Shown here piece after piece: positions 42,580-52,330 of a stretch of 64,000 bases of DNA. Source of the DNA: Gelidibacter japonicus (GTDB taxonomy: Bacteria; Bacteroidota; Bacteroidia; Flavobacteriales; Flavobacteriaceae); assembly GCF_010725055.1 (NCBI RefSeq), contig NZ_BJKB01000006.1:62001-126000 (forward strand). Direction: 5' to 3'. The position numbers were made by a program, and so were the translations under genes. Below the pieces are notes generated by a model. The model was given only the letters and a program-made list of their open reading frames with translations. It was not told the origin of the DNA and did not search any database. How positions within the stretch are numbered: position 1 is the stretch's first letter; each line of letters begins with the position of its first letter.

Positions 42580-43134
42580 TTATTCCGGTTTGTCCATAGA
42601 GGCATTTCTTGCCAATGGCGCTTCATCCGGTGCTTCAGCCAAAAACTTATCAAGATTGAATAAGGATTCATCCGTGGCTTTTGGACCACCTGCAATTTTA
42701 AGTTTATCCAATAGGTCCATGACCATTTTTTCTTCTTCCATCTGTTCTTTTACGAACCATTGGGCAAAGTTGTAAGTGGCCCAATCGCGCTCTTCATGCG
42801 CCAAATTCACAATCTCGTATATGGCCGTAGTATTGTCAACTTCGTGCTTAAAGGTTTTCTCAAAACAATCCTGTAAGTTTTTCGGATCTGCAGGAGGTGC
42901 TTTGATTGCTGTTATTTTAACAGTGCCGCCGCGCTGCATAATATATTGAATCACCTTCATCATGTGGTCACGCTCTTCGGCCACGTGTCTGAAAAAGAAA
43001 TTTGCAATCCCACCATAGCCTTCAGAATCTGCCCAACAGCCATAGCTTAAAAAAACCTGGGCTGCCTCAGCTTCCTTAGCGGCTTGCTTATTTAAAATGT
43101 CTTCTATTTTTTTTGATAATCTGTTGGTATCCAT
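42580..43134 (-). CDS. Ferritin
   Basis: 184 residues, four-helix ferritin fold. Ferroxidase ligands are visible as the Glu in KEAEAAQVF (near 23), Glu and His in HVAEERDHM (near 53-57), the Glu in NLAHEERDW and the paired Glu of KEQMEEEKMV. It stores iron by oxidising Fe(II) in a 24-subunit shell in the cytoplasm. The C-terminal 20 residues are charged and extend beyond the last helix. It is monocistronic, with a terminator directly downstream, and divergent from the PNPOx-like gene. Confidence 0.92.
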   Translation of the reverse strand: MDTNRLSKKIEDILNKQAAKEAEAAQVFLSYGCWADSEGYGGIANFFFRHVAEERDHMMKVIQYIMQRGGTVKITAIKAPPADPKNLQDCFEKTFKHEVDNTTAIYEIVNLAHEERDWATYNFAQWFVKEQMEEEKMVMDLLDKLKIAGGPKATDESLFNLDKFLAEAPDEAPLARNASMDKPE

Positions 43135-43332
43135 TGTTTCTATATTTTAATTATCTATAAAATAAATCAATTCATTAAAGATGAATTACCTCATTCGCCA
43201 CAAATAAGTGTTGTATAGATTTATAGTAAATCAGATGTGGAAGTTTCGTTTTTGGGATATGATTTTATTGGATAGAATTATCCGTCGTTTAAATTGTTCA
43301 CTAATTTTACAAATAAATTAAACAGAAAAATT

Positions 43333-43833
43333 ATGGGCACACAGAATTTATATAATGACGACGCAAAAGAGAAGATTAAAGAGATGGCAGAGGATATCGA
43401 CTTTACGATGATGGCCACAAATCTGAAGCAAACACCCCTACACATGATTCCGATGAGCACTAAAAAAGTGGACTCTCAAGGAAATATTTGGTTTTTAAGC
43501 AATAAGAATAGCACACACAATGAGAATTTGATGAACGACCCTAATCTTCATTTAATTTATGTCGATAAAAATGATATGCAGTTTCTGAATGTTTATGGAA
43601 CAGCTACCATCACCACAGATAGAAGGATGATTGATGAACTTTACGGTAAGTCTGATGATACATGGTTTGATGGAAAAGACGATCCAAACATCACCGCTAT
43701 CTCTGTAAAACCGACCGAAGCCTTTTATTGGGATCCGAAAAACAACAAACTGGTTACTTTGGTTAAAATGGGCGTTGGTGCCATTACTGCAGATCAACCC
43801 GATACCATGGATTTCGGAAAATTAAAGCCGTAA
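43333..43833 (+). CDS. Pyridoxamine 5'-phosphate oxidase-like stress protein
   Basis: 166 residues from ATG 43333; the frame opens 39 bases earlier at TTG, but that extension is unlike the family. The split-barrel flavin-binding fold is indicated by EMAEDIDFTMMATN near the start, QGNIWFLSNKNSTHNENLMN and HLIYVDKNDMQFLNVYGTA, as in general stress protein 26-like proteins. Family members bind FMN, FAD or F420; catalytic roles are mostly unknown. It is too divergent to be PdxH. It stands alone upstream of the DNA-repair cassette. Confidence 0.83.
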   Translation: MGTQNLYNDDAKEKIKEMAEDIDFTMMATNLKQTPLHMIPMSTKKVDSQGNIWFLSNKNSTHNENLMNDPNLHLIYVDKNDMQFLNVYGTATITTDRRMIDELYGKSDDTWFDGKDDPNITAISVKPTEAFYWDPKNNKLVTLVKMGVGAITADQPDTMDFGKLKP

Positions 43834-43914
43834 TTATTGTAGAATTTGAATTGAAATCGATTTTTATCCATTTCCATTCTACTTTATACATTTAACTTAG
43901 AAAGCACGTCACAT

Positions 43915-44937
43915 TTGAAACTCATTAAATTCACAAAAAAAGGCATTTATTGTATCCCTGGAAAATTCTATCTCGATCCGTGGTTGCCGGTAGATTTTGC
44001 CATCATTTCCCACGGACATGCTGATCATGCCCGAACCGGAATGAAATATTATTTGTGCCAAACGGATTCAAAAGCCATTTTAAAGCATCGACTCGGAGCC
44101 GATATACAGATCGAATCCTTGAATTATAATGAGCCCAAAACCGTCAATGGGGTGCAAGTCAGTTTTCATCCTGCGGGACATGTCATTGGATCTGCCCAAA
44201 TACGATTGCAGTATAAAGGTTTTGTGGTGGTATTTACTGGCGATTATAAAGTGAAAAACGATCATCTGACCATCCCTTTTGAACCTATCAAATGTCATGA
44301 ATTTATCACAGAAAGCACTTTTGGTCTTCCTATTTATAATTGGCTAAGTGAAGACCAATTGCAGCAACAAATGCATGATTGGGTATTGAAAAATCAATCG
44401 CATAATCGTACCAGCGTGTTTTTGGGATATTCCTTAGGAAAAGCACAACGCATCATGAAACTCATGGAAGGTGTTGATAAAATGTACGTTCATGCGGCTA
44501 TCCACAACCTTAATAAGGCTATTCAAGGTTCAGGCATTCCGCTTCCGCAGACTGAATTGCTCAACTACGACTTTAAAAAAGAAGATCTTCAAAATAAAAT
44601 TATCATTATGCCTCCTGGCTTGTTGGGATCAAAATTATTGAAGAAGATTCCAAATGCTGCCACCGCTATTTGCTCTGGGTGGATGCAAATTAGGGGGAAT
44701 AGGCGCTGGCAAGCTGTAGATGCCGGATTTGCAGTAAGCGATCATGCCGATTGGAACGGTTTGTTGTCTGCCGTAAAAGCCAGCGAAGCAGAAAAAGTCT
44801 ATGTAACCCACGGCAGTCAAGCGACTTTTTCAAAATATTTGAATGAATTTGGTATTCCATCGGCAGAAGTAAAAACAGAATATGGTTCAGATGAAGATGA
44901 CAAGGAAGTAGTAACCGAAAAAAAGGAAGCCTTATGA
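43915..44937 (+). CDS. Ligase-associated DNA damage response exonuclease (MBL/beta-CASP fold)
   Basis: 340 residues. The metallo-beta-lactamase motif HGHADH lies at 33-38, FHPAGHVIGSAQI near 84-96 is motif 3 with its His, and FTGDYK near 107 is motif 4. The beta-CASP part ends in SDHADWNGL and VTHGSQ. It is an SNM1/Pso2-like nuclease of the four-gene bacterial Lhr-ligase cassette. It starts at TTG 43915; its stop overlaps the ligase ATG (ATGA at 44934). With the next three genes it forms an operon for DNA repair. Confidence 0.92.
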   Translation: MKLIKFTKKGIYCIPGKFYLDPWLPVDFAIISHGHADHARTGMKYYLCQTDSKAILKHRLGADIQIESLNYNEPKTVNGVQVSFHPAGHVIGSAQIRLQYKGFVVVFTGDYKVKNDHLTIPFEPIKCHEFITESTFGLPIYNWLSEDQLQQQMHDWVLKNQSHNRTSVFLGYSLGKAQRIMKLMEGVDKMYVHAAIHNLNKAIQGSGIPLPQTELLNYDFKKEDLQNKIIIMPPGLLGSKLLKKIPNAATAICSGWMQIRGNRRWQAVDAGFAVSDHADWNGLLSAVKASEAEKVYVTHGSQATFSKYLNEFGIPSAEVKTEYGSDEDDKEVVTEKKEAL

Positions 44938-46526
44938 AACATTTTTCAGAACTCATCAGCGCGATTGAAATCACCAATAAAACCAATTCAAAGATTGATG
45001 CCTTGGTGGACTATCTAAAAGCTGCTCCAGAAAAGGACAAGCTTTGGATCATTACCTTATTCACAGGCAAACGTCCTTCAAGGCCTGTGAAAACAACGCT
45101 GATGCGTCAATGGTGCATGGAAATCACCGGATATCCCGAATGGTTGTTTTTGGAAAGTTATAGCAGTGTGGGCGATTTGGGAGAAACCATCGCTTTAATG
45201 CTTCCAGATCCGACACATAAAATTGAAAAACCATTAAATGTTTGGATGGAAGAATTGATTGGCTTACGACCAAAATCTGACGCCGAGAAAAAGATATATG
45301 TGCTCAATGCTTGGTCAGGATTGGAAATGCAAGAACGTCTAATTTTCAATAAATTAATTGGTGGAAGCTTTCGAATCGGCGTTTCTAAAAAAACCTTGGT
45401 CAATGCCTTATCTAAGTATTCTGGAATTGATGCCAATCAGCTGATGCATAGTATTATTGGCAATTGGGATATCAACAGTATCAGTTTTGAAGATTTGATC
45501 CAGGGTGAGCATATCAACTATGACAATTCGAAACCCTATCCGTTTTGTTTGGCCTATACTTTGGAAAAGGAACTGCCAGAATTGGGTAATCCTGAAGAGT
45601 GGCAAGTGGAATATAAATGGGACGGCATTAGAGGTCAAATAGTTAAACGCAATGGCGAGATTTTTATCTGGTCACGAGGTGAAGAACTGGTAACAAGTCA
45701 ATTTCCCGAATTGGTGAGCGCTATGGAGACCTTCGAGGAAGACTTTGTCATCGACGGCGAAATATTGGCACTTAAAGACAATACTGTTTTGTTGTTCAAT
45801 GATTTACAAAAACGGCTAAATCGGAAAAACGTCAGCAAAAAAATGTTGGAAGAAATACCGGTTGGGTTTTATGTTTACGATGTTTTAGAATGGAATGGGC
45901 AAGACATTCGTACACAACCAATGACCTATCGGCGTGAAATTTTAGAGACTTTATTAGCCTCTCAAACCTTACCAAATCATATTTTAATTTCTGAAATCAT
46001 TACATTTAATAATTGGAGTGAATTGGATGCTATTAGAAATCAGGCACGTGAATTCAACAGTGAAGGTTTAATGCTAAAGCAGAAAAACTCACCTTATCAC
46101 ACTGGTCGTAAAAAGGGCGATTGGTGGAAATGGAAAGTCGATCCGCTTACGATTGATGCCGTGATGATTTATGCCCAAAAGGGTAGTGGAAGACGCAGTT
46201 CAAAATATACAGATTATACTTTTGCAGTAAAAAAAGACGATGGTTTAGTAACCGTGGCCAAAGCCTATTCGGGATTGACCGACGTTGAAATCACTGAGAT
46301 TTCAAGATTCGTCAATAAAAATGCCATCGAAAAATTTGGTCCTGTTCGTACCGTAAAACCTGAATTGGTTTTTGAAATCGCCTTTGAGGGTATTGCACTT
46401 AGCAATCGTCATAAATCGGGGGTAGCTCTAAGGTTTCCACGGATTTTAAGATGGCGACGTGATAAAACCGTTGATCAGATTGATACCATTGAACAAGTTA
46501 AACAACTAATCACAAATCCCACTTGA
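44934..46526 (+). CDS. ATP-dependent DNA ligase of the Lhr-associated cassette
   Basis: 530 residues. The N-terminal DNA-binding domain covers about 1-200. The nucleotidyltransferase domain has the active Lys in YKWDGIRGQ (Lys228), FVIDGEILAL, then VYDVLEW, then SEGLMLKQ and WWKWK. The OB-fold closes the protein with FEIAFEGIALS and GVALRFPRI. It seals nicks using ATP, distinct from the NAD-dependent LigA. There is no polymerase or nuclease domain as in LigD. It overlaps genes at both ends by 4 bases, so the cassette is translationally coupled. Confidence 0.93.
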   Translation: MKHFSELISAIEITNKTNSKIDALVDYLKAAPEKDKLWIITLFTGKRPSRPVKTTLMRQWCMEITGYPEWLFLESYSSVGDLGETIALMLPDPTHKIEKPLNVWMEELIGLRPKSDAEKKIYVLNAWSGLEMQERLIFNKLIGGSFRIGVSKKTLVNALSKYSGIDANQLMHSIIGNWDINSISFEDLIQGEHINYDNSKPYPFCLAYTLEKELPELGNPEEWQVEYKWDGIRGQIVKRNGEIFIWSRGEELVTSQFPELVSAMETFEEDFVIDGEILALKDNTVLLFNDLQKRLNRKNVSKKMLEEIPVGFYVYDVLEWNGQDIRTQPMTYRREILETLLASQTLPNHILISEIITFNNWSELDAIRNQAREFNSEGLMLKQKNSPYHTGRKKGDWWKWKVDPLTIDAVMIYAQKGSGRRSSKYTDYTFAVKKDDGLVTVAKAYSGLTDVEITEISRFVNKNAIEKFGPVRTVKPELVFEIAFEGIALSNRHKSGVALRFPRILRWRRDKTVDQIDTIEQVKQLITNPT

Positions 46527-48982
46527 AAAAGGTTCAGGACTCACAAGGCTATCAGATAGTTACCGATTGGATCGAGAAGAAAGGGCAAAAGCCGTTCGAT
46601 TTCCAATTGCAAACCTGGAATCAATATCATAACGGTTACAGCGGAATGGTGGTTGCACCTACAGGATTTGGAAAGACCTTTTCTGTGTTTTTAGCTGTCG
46701 TTATTGATTATCTCAACCAACCGGAAGCCTATCAAAAAGGCATGAAGTTACTTTGGATAAGTCCGCTACGATCGCTTGCCAAAGATTTGGCAAAAGCGAT
46801 GACCATTGCCGTGGAAGAAATTGGATTGGATTGGCAAGTGGAGGTCAGAAATGGCGATACCCCACAAAAAGACCGTCGCCGACAGGAGCGTTTAATGCCC
46901 GATGTGTTGTTGACCACGCCAGAAACACTTCATATATTATTTTCACAAAAAAATAATTCCCGATTTTTTAAAAACTTGCATTGTGTTGCAGTAGATGAGT
47001 GGCATGAATTGTTGGGATCCAAACGTGGGGTGCTGACCGAGTTGGCAATATCCAGATTGTTGAGCCTTTCAAAATCTATGAAAATTTTTGGAATAACAGC
47101 CACCATTGGTAATTTGGATGAAGCCCAAAAGGTATTGATTCCGTATAAAAACATCAAGACCAAACGTATTGTTGCCAAAGAGAAAAAGAAGATAGACATC
47201 ATTACCGTGCTCCCTGATGAGATTGAGGTCTTGCCGTGGGCTGGACATATGGGCGTAAAGATGGCTTCTAAAATCATACCGATTATTTACGAAAACAACA
47301 CCACACTGATTTTTACCAATACCAGAAACCAATCGGAAATTTGGTATCAGCAGATTCTTAAGATAGAACCAGATTTGGCGGGACAAATTGCCATTCATCA
47401 TGGATCTATTGATGCGCAATTACGAAACTGGATTGAAGATGCCATTTCAGACGGACATCTCAAAGCAGTGGTGTGCACATCTTCGTTAGATTTAGGCGTC
47501 GATTTCAAACCTGTGGACTGCGTTATCCAAATTGGATCGCCAAAAGGTATTGCGCGGTTTATGCAACGGGCAGGACGTAGTGGCCATTCACCATATGAAA
47601 CCTCTAAAATATATTTTGTGCCTACGCACTCTTTGGAATTGATTGAAGCCGCCGCATTAAAACAAGCCGTAAAAGATAAACGTATTGAAGCCAGAGAACC
47701 GATGGTCTTAACTTTTGATGTGCTCATTCAGTATATGGTTTCTCTGGCAGTTGGTGAAGGTTTTAATGAGAAGGAACTTTTTGAAGCCATTCAGAAAGTA
47801 CATGCCTTTCATTATATGACCGAAGACGATTGGCATTGGGCACTTCAGTTTATTACCGAAGGAGGGAACACTTTGAAATCATACGAAGAATACCACAAAG
47901 TTATTTTGGACGATGATGGACTGTATAAAGTAAAAAGTAGAAGGATTGCCATGTTGCATCGCATGAATATTGGTGCCATTGTAAGTGATGCCATGTTGAA
48001 AGTGAAGTTTTTCTCCGGTGGATATATCGGGATGGTGGAAGAATATTTTATTTCGAAATTAAAACCGAATGATCACTTTATTTTGGCGGGCAGGGTATTG
48101 GAGATGGTGACCATCAAGGATATGACGGTATTGGTGAAGCGGAGTAAACGAAAGTCGGCCATTACCCCAAGTTGGATGGGAGGCCGTCTGCCTTTATCCT
48201 CTTATTTAAGTCATTATTTGCGTGAGAAACTGACGGAGTCGCTTCATCCAAAAACCGCCGAAAAAGAACTTAAGTTTCTGCATCCGTTGATTTCCCAACA
48301 GGAAAAGAATTCCCATATTCCAGGTAAAGACGAGTTTTTGATCGAAATGATTGAAACCAAAGATGGCCATCATGTGTTCATGTACCCATTTGAAGGGCGA
48401 CTGATTCACGAAGTGATGGCCGCGTTGATCGCCTATCGTCTGAGCTTGATAAAACCATTGACTTTTACTATTGCCATGAACGATTATGGTTTCGAACTGT
48501 TGAGTGATCAGGCCATTCCAATTGATGAGGAGACGATCACGGATATCTTATCCAAAGAAAATTTAATGGAAGATGTGATCGGAAGCATCAATGCGTCAGA
48601 AATGGCCTCTCGTAAATTCAGGGATATTGCCGTTATTTCAGGTTTGGTGGTGCAAAGTCAACCTGGAACCCGGAAGAACAATAAAAGTTTACAATCTTCT
48701 TCTGGATTGATTTTTAGGGTTCTGGAAGATTACGAGCCTCAAAATTTATTATTGCGACAAGCCTACACCGAAGTTTTTAATGAACAATTGGAAGAAGTGC
48801 GTTTAAAAGAAGCCTTTGAACGCATTTCTAAAAGTAAACTTATCCTTAGATTTGCAAAATCTTTCACACCATTAAGCTTTCCTATAAAAGTGGATAGTTT
48901 ACGACAATCCTTGACCAGCGAAGACTTGGATGCGCGGATTAAACGGATTAGAGACGAGGTGCTGAAGCAAACACAGCTATGA
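46523..48982 (+). CDS. Ligase-associated DNA damage response DEXH-box helicase (bacterial Lhr type)
   Basis: 819 residues of the Lhr-like superfamily 2 group. Walker A is APTGFGKTF near 39-47, motif II is DEWHE near 157, motif III ITATIG is near 192, and the late motifs SSLDLGVDF and QRAGRSGHSP are near 320-356. A winged-helix region and the Lhr C-terminal domain follow. It is a 3'-5' DNA translocase that probably clears structures for the partner ligase and nucleases. It starts at TTG 46523 overlapping the ligase stop and ends overlapping pdeM (ATGA at 48979). Confidence 0.93.
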   Translation: MKKVQDSQGYQIVTDWIEKKGQKPFDFQLQTWNQYHNGYSGMVVAPTGFGKTFSVFLAVVIDYLNQPEAYQKGMKLLWISPLRSLAKDLAKAMTIAVEEIGLDWQVEVRNGDTPQKDRRRQERLMPDVLLTTPETLHILFSQKNNSRFFKNLHCVAVDEWHELLGSKRGVLTELAISRLLSLSKSMKIFGITATIGNLDEAQKVLIPYKNIKTKRIVAKEKKKIDIITVLPDEIEVLPWAGHMGVKMASKIIPIIYENNTTLIFTNTRNQSEIWYQQILKIEPDLAGQIAIHHGSIDAQLRNWIEDAISDGHLKAVVCTSSLDLGVDFKPVDCVIQIGSPKGIARFMQRAGRSGHSPYETSKIYFVPTHSLELIEAAALKQAVKDKRIEAREPMVLTFDVLIQYMVSLAVGEGFNEKELFEAIQKVHAFHYMTEDDWHWALQFITEGGNTLKSYEEYHKVILDDDGLYKVKSRRIAMLHRMNIGAIVSDAMLKVKFFSGGYIGMVEEYFISKLKPNDHFILAGRVLEMVTIKDMTVLVKRSKRKSAITPSWMGGRLPLSSYLSHYLREKLTESLHPKTAEKELKFLHPLISQQEKNSHIPGKDEFLIEMIETKDGHHVFMYPFEGRLIHEVMAALIAYRLSLIKPLTFTIAMNDYGFELLSDQAIPIDEETITDILSKENLMEDVIGSINASEMASRKFRDIAVISGLVVQSQPGTRKNNKSLQSSSGLIFRVLEDYEPQNLLLRQAYTEVFNEQLEEVRLKEAFERISKSKLILRFAKSFTPLSFPIKVDSLRQSLTSEDLDARIKRIRDEVLKQTQL

Positions 48983-49629
48983 GTACTATTACCAAAGACA
49001 TTTCAATTCAAAATGAAGTATTAACGCTGACCAACCAACGTGCCCTTTTTTGGGGACAGCATAAAACTTTGGTTTTATCTGATTTACATATAGGAAAAAC
49101 TGCCCATTTTAGGAAAGCTGGAATTCCTATTCCGTCAGCCATCTTGGACAATGATTTAAAAAAGCTACAAGATTTAATAAACTTTTTTGAGGCAGAAATA
49201 GTCCTTGTGGTTGGCGATCTTTTTCATGCAGAAAACAATACGGATATCGATCAGTTTCAGAAATTTCTACAAGATAATAGAAAAGTCAGTTTTGAACTCA
49301 TTAAGGGCAATCACGATCGGTTAAAAAATAGCTTTTACGAATCACTGGGGATTTCCGTTTACAAAACTCATAAAGATGTGGCCGCTTTCCGATTTGTCCA
49401 TGATGAACAACATTGTGGCGAGGATATTTTTTGTATTTCCGGACATACGCATCCTGGAGTGCTAATAAGAGGTAGAGGGAAGGTATCGATTAAACTTCCC
49501 TGTTATGAGCTTTCTGAGCACCGCTTAATCCTTCCTGCGTTCAGTGAGTTTACAGGATTAAACACAAAACGAACAGTTGATTCTGCTATATGTTACGGTT
49601 TTACTGAAAAATCGGTATTTGAGATATGA
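48979..49629 (+). CDS. pdeM: Ligase-associated DNA damage response endonuclease PdeM
   Basis: 216 residues of the calcineurin-like metallophosphatase fold. The motif set is complete: LSDLHIGKTAHFRK (metal 1), VVGDLFHAENN, KGNHDR near 111-116 and SGHTHPG near 155. PdeM is the fourth member of the Lhr cassette and is named for phosphodiesterase activity. It overlaps the helicase stop. A small membrane protein gene follows after 66 bp. Confidence 0.92.
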   Translation: MSTITKDISIQNEVLTLTNQRALFWGQHKTLVLSDLHIGKTAHFRKAGIPIPSAILDNDLKKLQDLINFFEAEIVLVVGDLFHAENNTDIDQFQKFLQDNRKVSFELIKGNHDRLKNSFYESLGISVYKTHKDVAAFRFVHDEQHCGEDIFCISGHTHPGVLIRGRGKVSIKLPCYELSEHRLILPAFSEFTGLNTKRTVDSAICYGFTEKSVFEI

Positions 49630-49695
49630 TTTTTCGTTAATGCGCACTTCACCAATTTCATTTCGCATTATATTTATAAATTAAAATCTAAGAGA

Positions 49696-49833
49696 ATGAA
49701 AAATATTTTAAGAGCCCTTGTTGCTGGTTGGGGTGCAAAGAAAATAGGTGGAGGTAAATGCGGCTGCATCGGCACCATCATCATATTCATCATTTTATAT
49801 GTATTGTTGGGTCCTGTATTTAATTTATTCTAA
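49696..49833 (+). CDS. 45-aa single-span membrane protein
   Basis: ATG 49696 opens a 45-codon frame to TAA 49833. The peptide has a basic, glycine-rich head (MKNILRALVAGWGAKKIGGG), a CGC motif and one hydrophobic helix (IGTIIIFIILYVLLG). I recall very similar short proteins in other Flavobacteriia, which supports it as a real gene. The function is unknown. It is too short for usual annotation thresholds and so may be missed. Confidence 0.6.
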   Translation: MKNILRALVAGWGAKKIGGGKCGCIGTIIIFIILYVLLGPVFNLF

Positions 49834-49934
49834 GTAAATGTTTTAGTACCGATGAATGATGTATAATGCTCGTAACCGTCTGCTTAAGAGTATGTTAAAG
49901 AATTGAATTGATTTTTTGTTTCAAATAGAAATTA

Positions 49935-51116
49935 TCATTCAACTTTCGCACAAACTAATACTATTTTCTCATTTCGGACATCTGTTGTAAAGAAAAGATA
50001 ATCATTGCCACCATCTTTAATTTTGAATGATTTCCGAATATTTTGAACCGTGTCAGGAAAATTACGAGTTGTGATATTGGCATTTTGAATCGATAGCGCT
50101 TTAATTTGCTTTTTGTTATACGGGATCGATTTCAATATTATAAATGTCCTTCCTGGAAACTCAATCAACGTTTCACATGTATATAAATGCGAATGTTTAT
50201 GAAGTTTCTTCACCCTGAAAGCTTCTATCACTGAGTTAAAGCCACCAGATTTCATAATAGCCGAATTTGGTTCGTAGAGATAGGTGAGTGGTTCACTATA
50301 CATGGTCTCAACCTGGGCTTCGTCTTCCATAAAAAAATCAAAGTGTTCATTACCGTTATTCTTAAGGTTAATGGTCTTGATTTTTATATTCCCAGAAAAC
50401 ACATGCTCTAAAATCCATAACAATTCCTTGACCTCATTATTGACAGCAACAATATGGATAGTCTTAACGTATTCCAATTCGTTCAGTCCTATCGTAATGT
50501 CCAACAATGGAGAGGTTTTTATCAAGACATTCTTTGAGTGTGACCATAATAATTCTAAATGTTCAGGAATGTTGGGCAAACAATCCTTTAAAAAGAACAC
50601 CTTGCCCTTGCTATCATGACGTCTGGAGGGATCAACATAGATCCAATCATAATCTTTCGATGAATTTTTAAGATAGGATAAGCCGTCTTCAGCAATCATA
50701 TTGATGTTATTGGCTTTAAGTGTTTCAAAATTGTGTTTAACAATACCACTGAGATCAGCATCAAGCTCGCAATGAGTGACCTGTTGGAAAATCTTTCCGA
50801 AATAATAGGCATCTACTCCAAAACCACCAGTAAGGTCAATGAGGGTTTTGCCTGAAATTAAATGCGACTTGTATTCAGCGGTCAGTTCAGAAGATGTTTG
50901 TTCAATATTGAGTTTATTTGGATAGTAGATATTGGATTGTTGGAACCAAGTTGGTAATTTCTTTTTACACCGGCCTTTCGCTTCAATCTGTTCTACCACC
51001 TCTGTTGCCCTCACCTTATGGAAAGGGACACCTTTTAAAATCAGAGTGGTTGGATCCGTTTTAAGGTTTTGGTTGATATAATCTTGAACTTCAGGTTGTA
51101 GAATTGCAGGATTCAT
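49935..51116 (-). CDS. THUMP-like class I SAM-dependent methyltransferase
   Basis: 393 residues. The SAM site is LIDLTGGFGVDAYYFG near 92-107 with an acidic strand CELDADL after it, and the putative catalytic motif is DPSRRHDSKGKVF near 162-174. The C-terminal part (about 300-393) corresponds to the THUMP-like domain that accompanies this group. Substrates are unproven; RNA is the usual assumption. Upstream, 34 bp away, is the AI-2E family permease gene on the same strand. Confidence 0.8.
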   Translation of the reverse strand: MNPAILQPEVQDYINQNLKTDPTTLILKGVPFHKVRATEVVEQIEAKGRCKKKLPTWFQQSNIYYPNKLNIEQTSSELTAEYKSHLISGKTLIDLTGGFGVDAYYFGKIFQQVTHCELDADLSGIVKHNFETLKANNINMIAEDGLSYLKNSSKDYDWIYVDPSRRHDSKGKVFFLKDCLPNIPEHLELLWSHSKNVLIKTSPLLDITIGLNELEYVKTIHIVAVNNEVKELLWILEHVFSGNIKIKTINLKNNGNEHFDFFMEDEAQVETMYSEPLTYLYEPNSAIMKSGGFNSVIEAFRVKKLHKHSHLYTCETLIEFPGRTFIILKSIPYNKKQIKALSIQNANITTRNFPDTVQNIRKSFKIKDGGNDYLFFTTDVRNEKIVLVCAKVE

Positions 51117-51150
51117 CGCATATAATTTAATGCAATATTAACCATTACAC

Positions 51151-52239
51151 TTAAAGATTCTTGGTCAATTGCTTAACGATTTTGTATTCCGATAGGAATT
51201 CCTTTGAAATAACCTTTAAGGTGGTATAAAATGGAACGGCAATGATCATTCCTGGGATTCCAAAAATCAATCCTCCGATAATGATTACCAAAAAAACTTC
51301 CAAAGGGTGAGAACGCACGCTTTTACCAAAAATGATAGGTTGAGAAAAAAGATTATCGATCAACTGGGCGATGGCCACTCCAATAACAACTTTGACAAGA
51401 AGTGGTAGTAAATCTGATGAAAAATCGACCCCTAAATTATTAGAAACCACTACCAAAAGCATGACTGCGCCTCCGAGAAGAGGCCCCAAATAGGGTACAA
51501 TATTGAGAAATGCACAGATAACCGCTATGGCAAGTGCGTTTTTCACATCTAAATTTAGCAATAGCAAAAAATAGAAGATGCCCATAATCGTGGTCTGTAT
51601 GAGCAGTCCGATAAAATAACGGGACAATAGTTCCTTGGCTTTATCCAAAACTCTCAAAAACCGACGTTCTTTTCCTTCTTCGGCAAAACTGGCTACGGCA
51701 TTTGATATCATACGGTCGTCCTTCAGTAAAAAGAATGAAATAAATAGGACAGAAAACACACCAATAAGAAAGGTGCCAATATTATTTACGAAAACATCCA
51801 CAAAACTAACTACAAACTCAGAATCAAAATTTTGTACAAAGTCGGTGCGTTTGATGGCTTCAATAATATTGATTTTTTCCACTCCAAGATATTCGCTTGC
51901 CTGAATACTGAGTTCATTTAAATCGGTTTTGACCATTTCAAAATCAATTTCCGATATGTTTTTGCTCTGTTCCAATATTATGGGAACGAAAAGCCATAAA
52001 GCTAAAGCAAAAAGTCCCCCAATAAATAAAAGCGTTATAAAAGCGGATATATTTCTTCCTAACTTCAATCGATCCTTAAAAAAATAAACCACAGGCCTGA
52101 AAATAAGCGATATGACCCCGGCAATAAACAAATAAAGTAATAAGGACTGTATTTTGTAAAGAAAGATTAACAGCATTATTATGCCAAATACAACGGCTAA
52201 TGCTTGTAAAATTCCTTTCGAAATGGTTTTTGCTTTCAT
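51151..52239 (-). CDS. AI-2E family transporter (PerM/YdiK-like permease)
   Basis: 362 residues with about eight membrane helices. The pattern IMGIFYFLLLLNLDVKNALA near 215-235, then CAFLNIVPYLGPLLGGAVML, identifies the AI-2E/PerM family. An extracytoplasmic loop lies at about 85-145. The family name comes from TqsA, but most members export other compounds or ions; quorum-signal transport is not implied. It probably shares a transcript with the downstream methyltransferase gene. Confidence 0.88.
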   Translation of the reverse strand: MKAKTISKGILQALAVVFGIIMLLIFLYKIQSLLLYLFIAGVISLIFRPVVYFFKDRLKLGRNISAFITLLFIGGLFALALWLFVPIILEQSKNISEIDFEMVKTDLNELSIQASEYLGVEKINIIEAIKRTDFVQNFDSEFVVSFVDVFVNNIGTFLIGVFSVLFISFFLLKDDRMISNAVASFAEEGKERRFLRVLDKAKELLSRYFIGLLIQTTIMGIFYFLLLLNLDVKNALAIAVICAFLNIVPYLGPLLGGAVMLLVVVSNNLGVDFSSDLLPLLVKVVIGVAIAQLIDNLFSQPIIFGKSVRSHPLEVFLVIIIGGLIFGIPGMIIAVPFYTTLKVISKEFLSEYKIVKQLTKNL

Positions 52240-52330
52240 TTTTTAAATATAAACCAAATTTAGGATGCGGTTGCAACAAAAATTAACGCTATTCAAAACA
52301 ACTTTGACAATGGTTCTGAACAATTGTCAT

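Noticed and set aside
42439-42663. 74-aa + strand ORF upstream of and overlapping the ferritin gene 3' end
   Set aside because: It runs through the ferritin terminator hairpin and antisense to ferritin; codon pattern is not coding.
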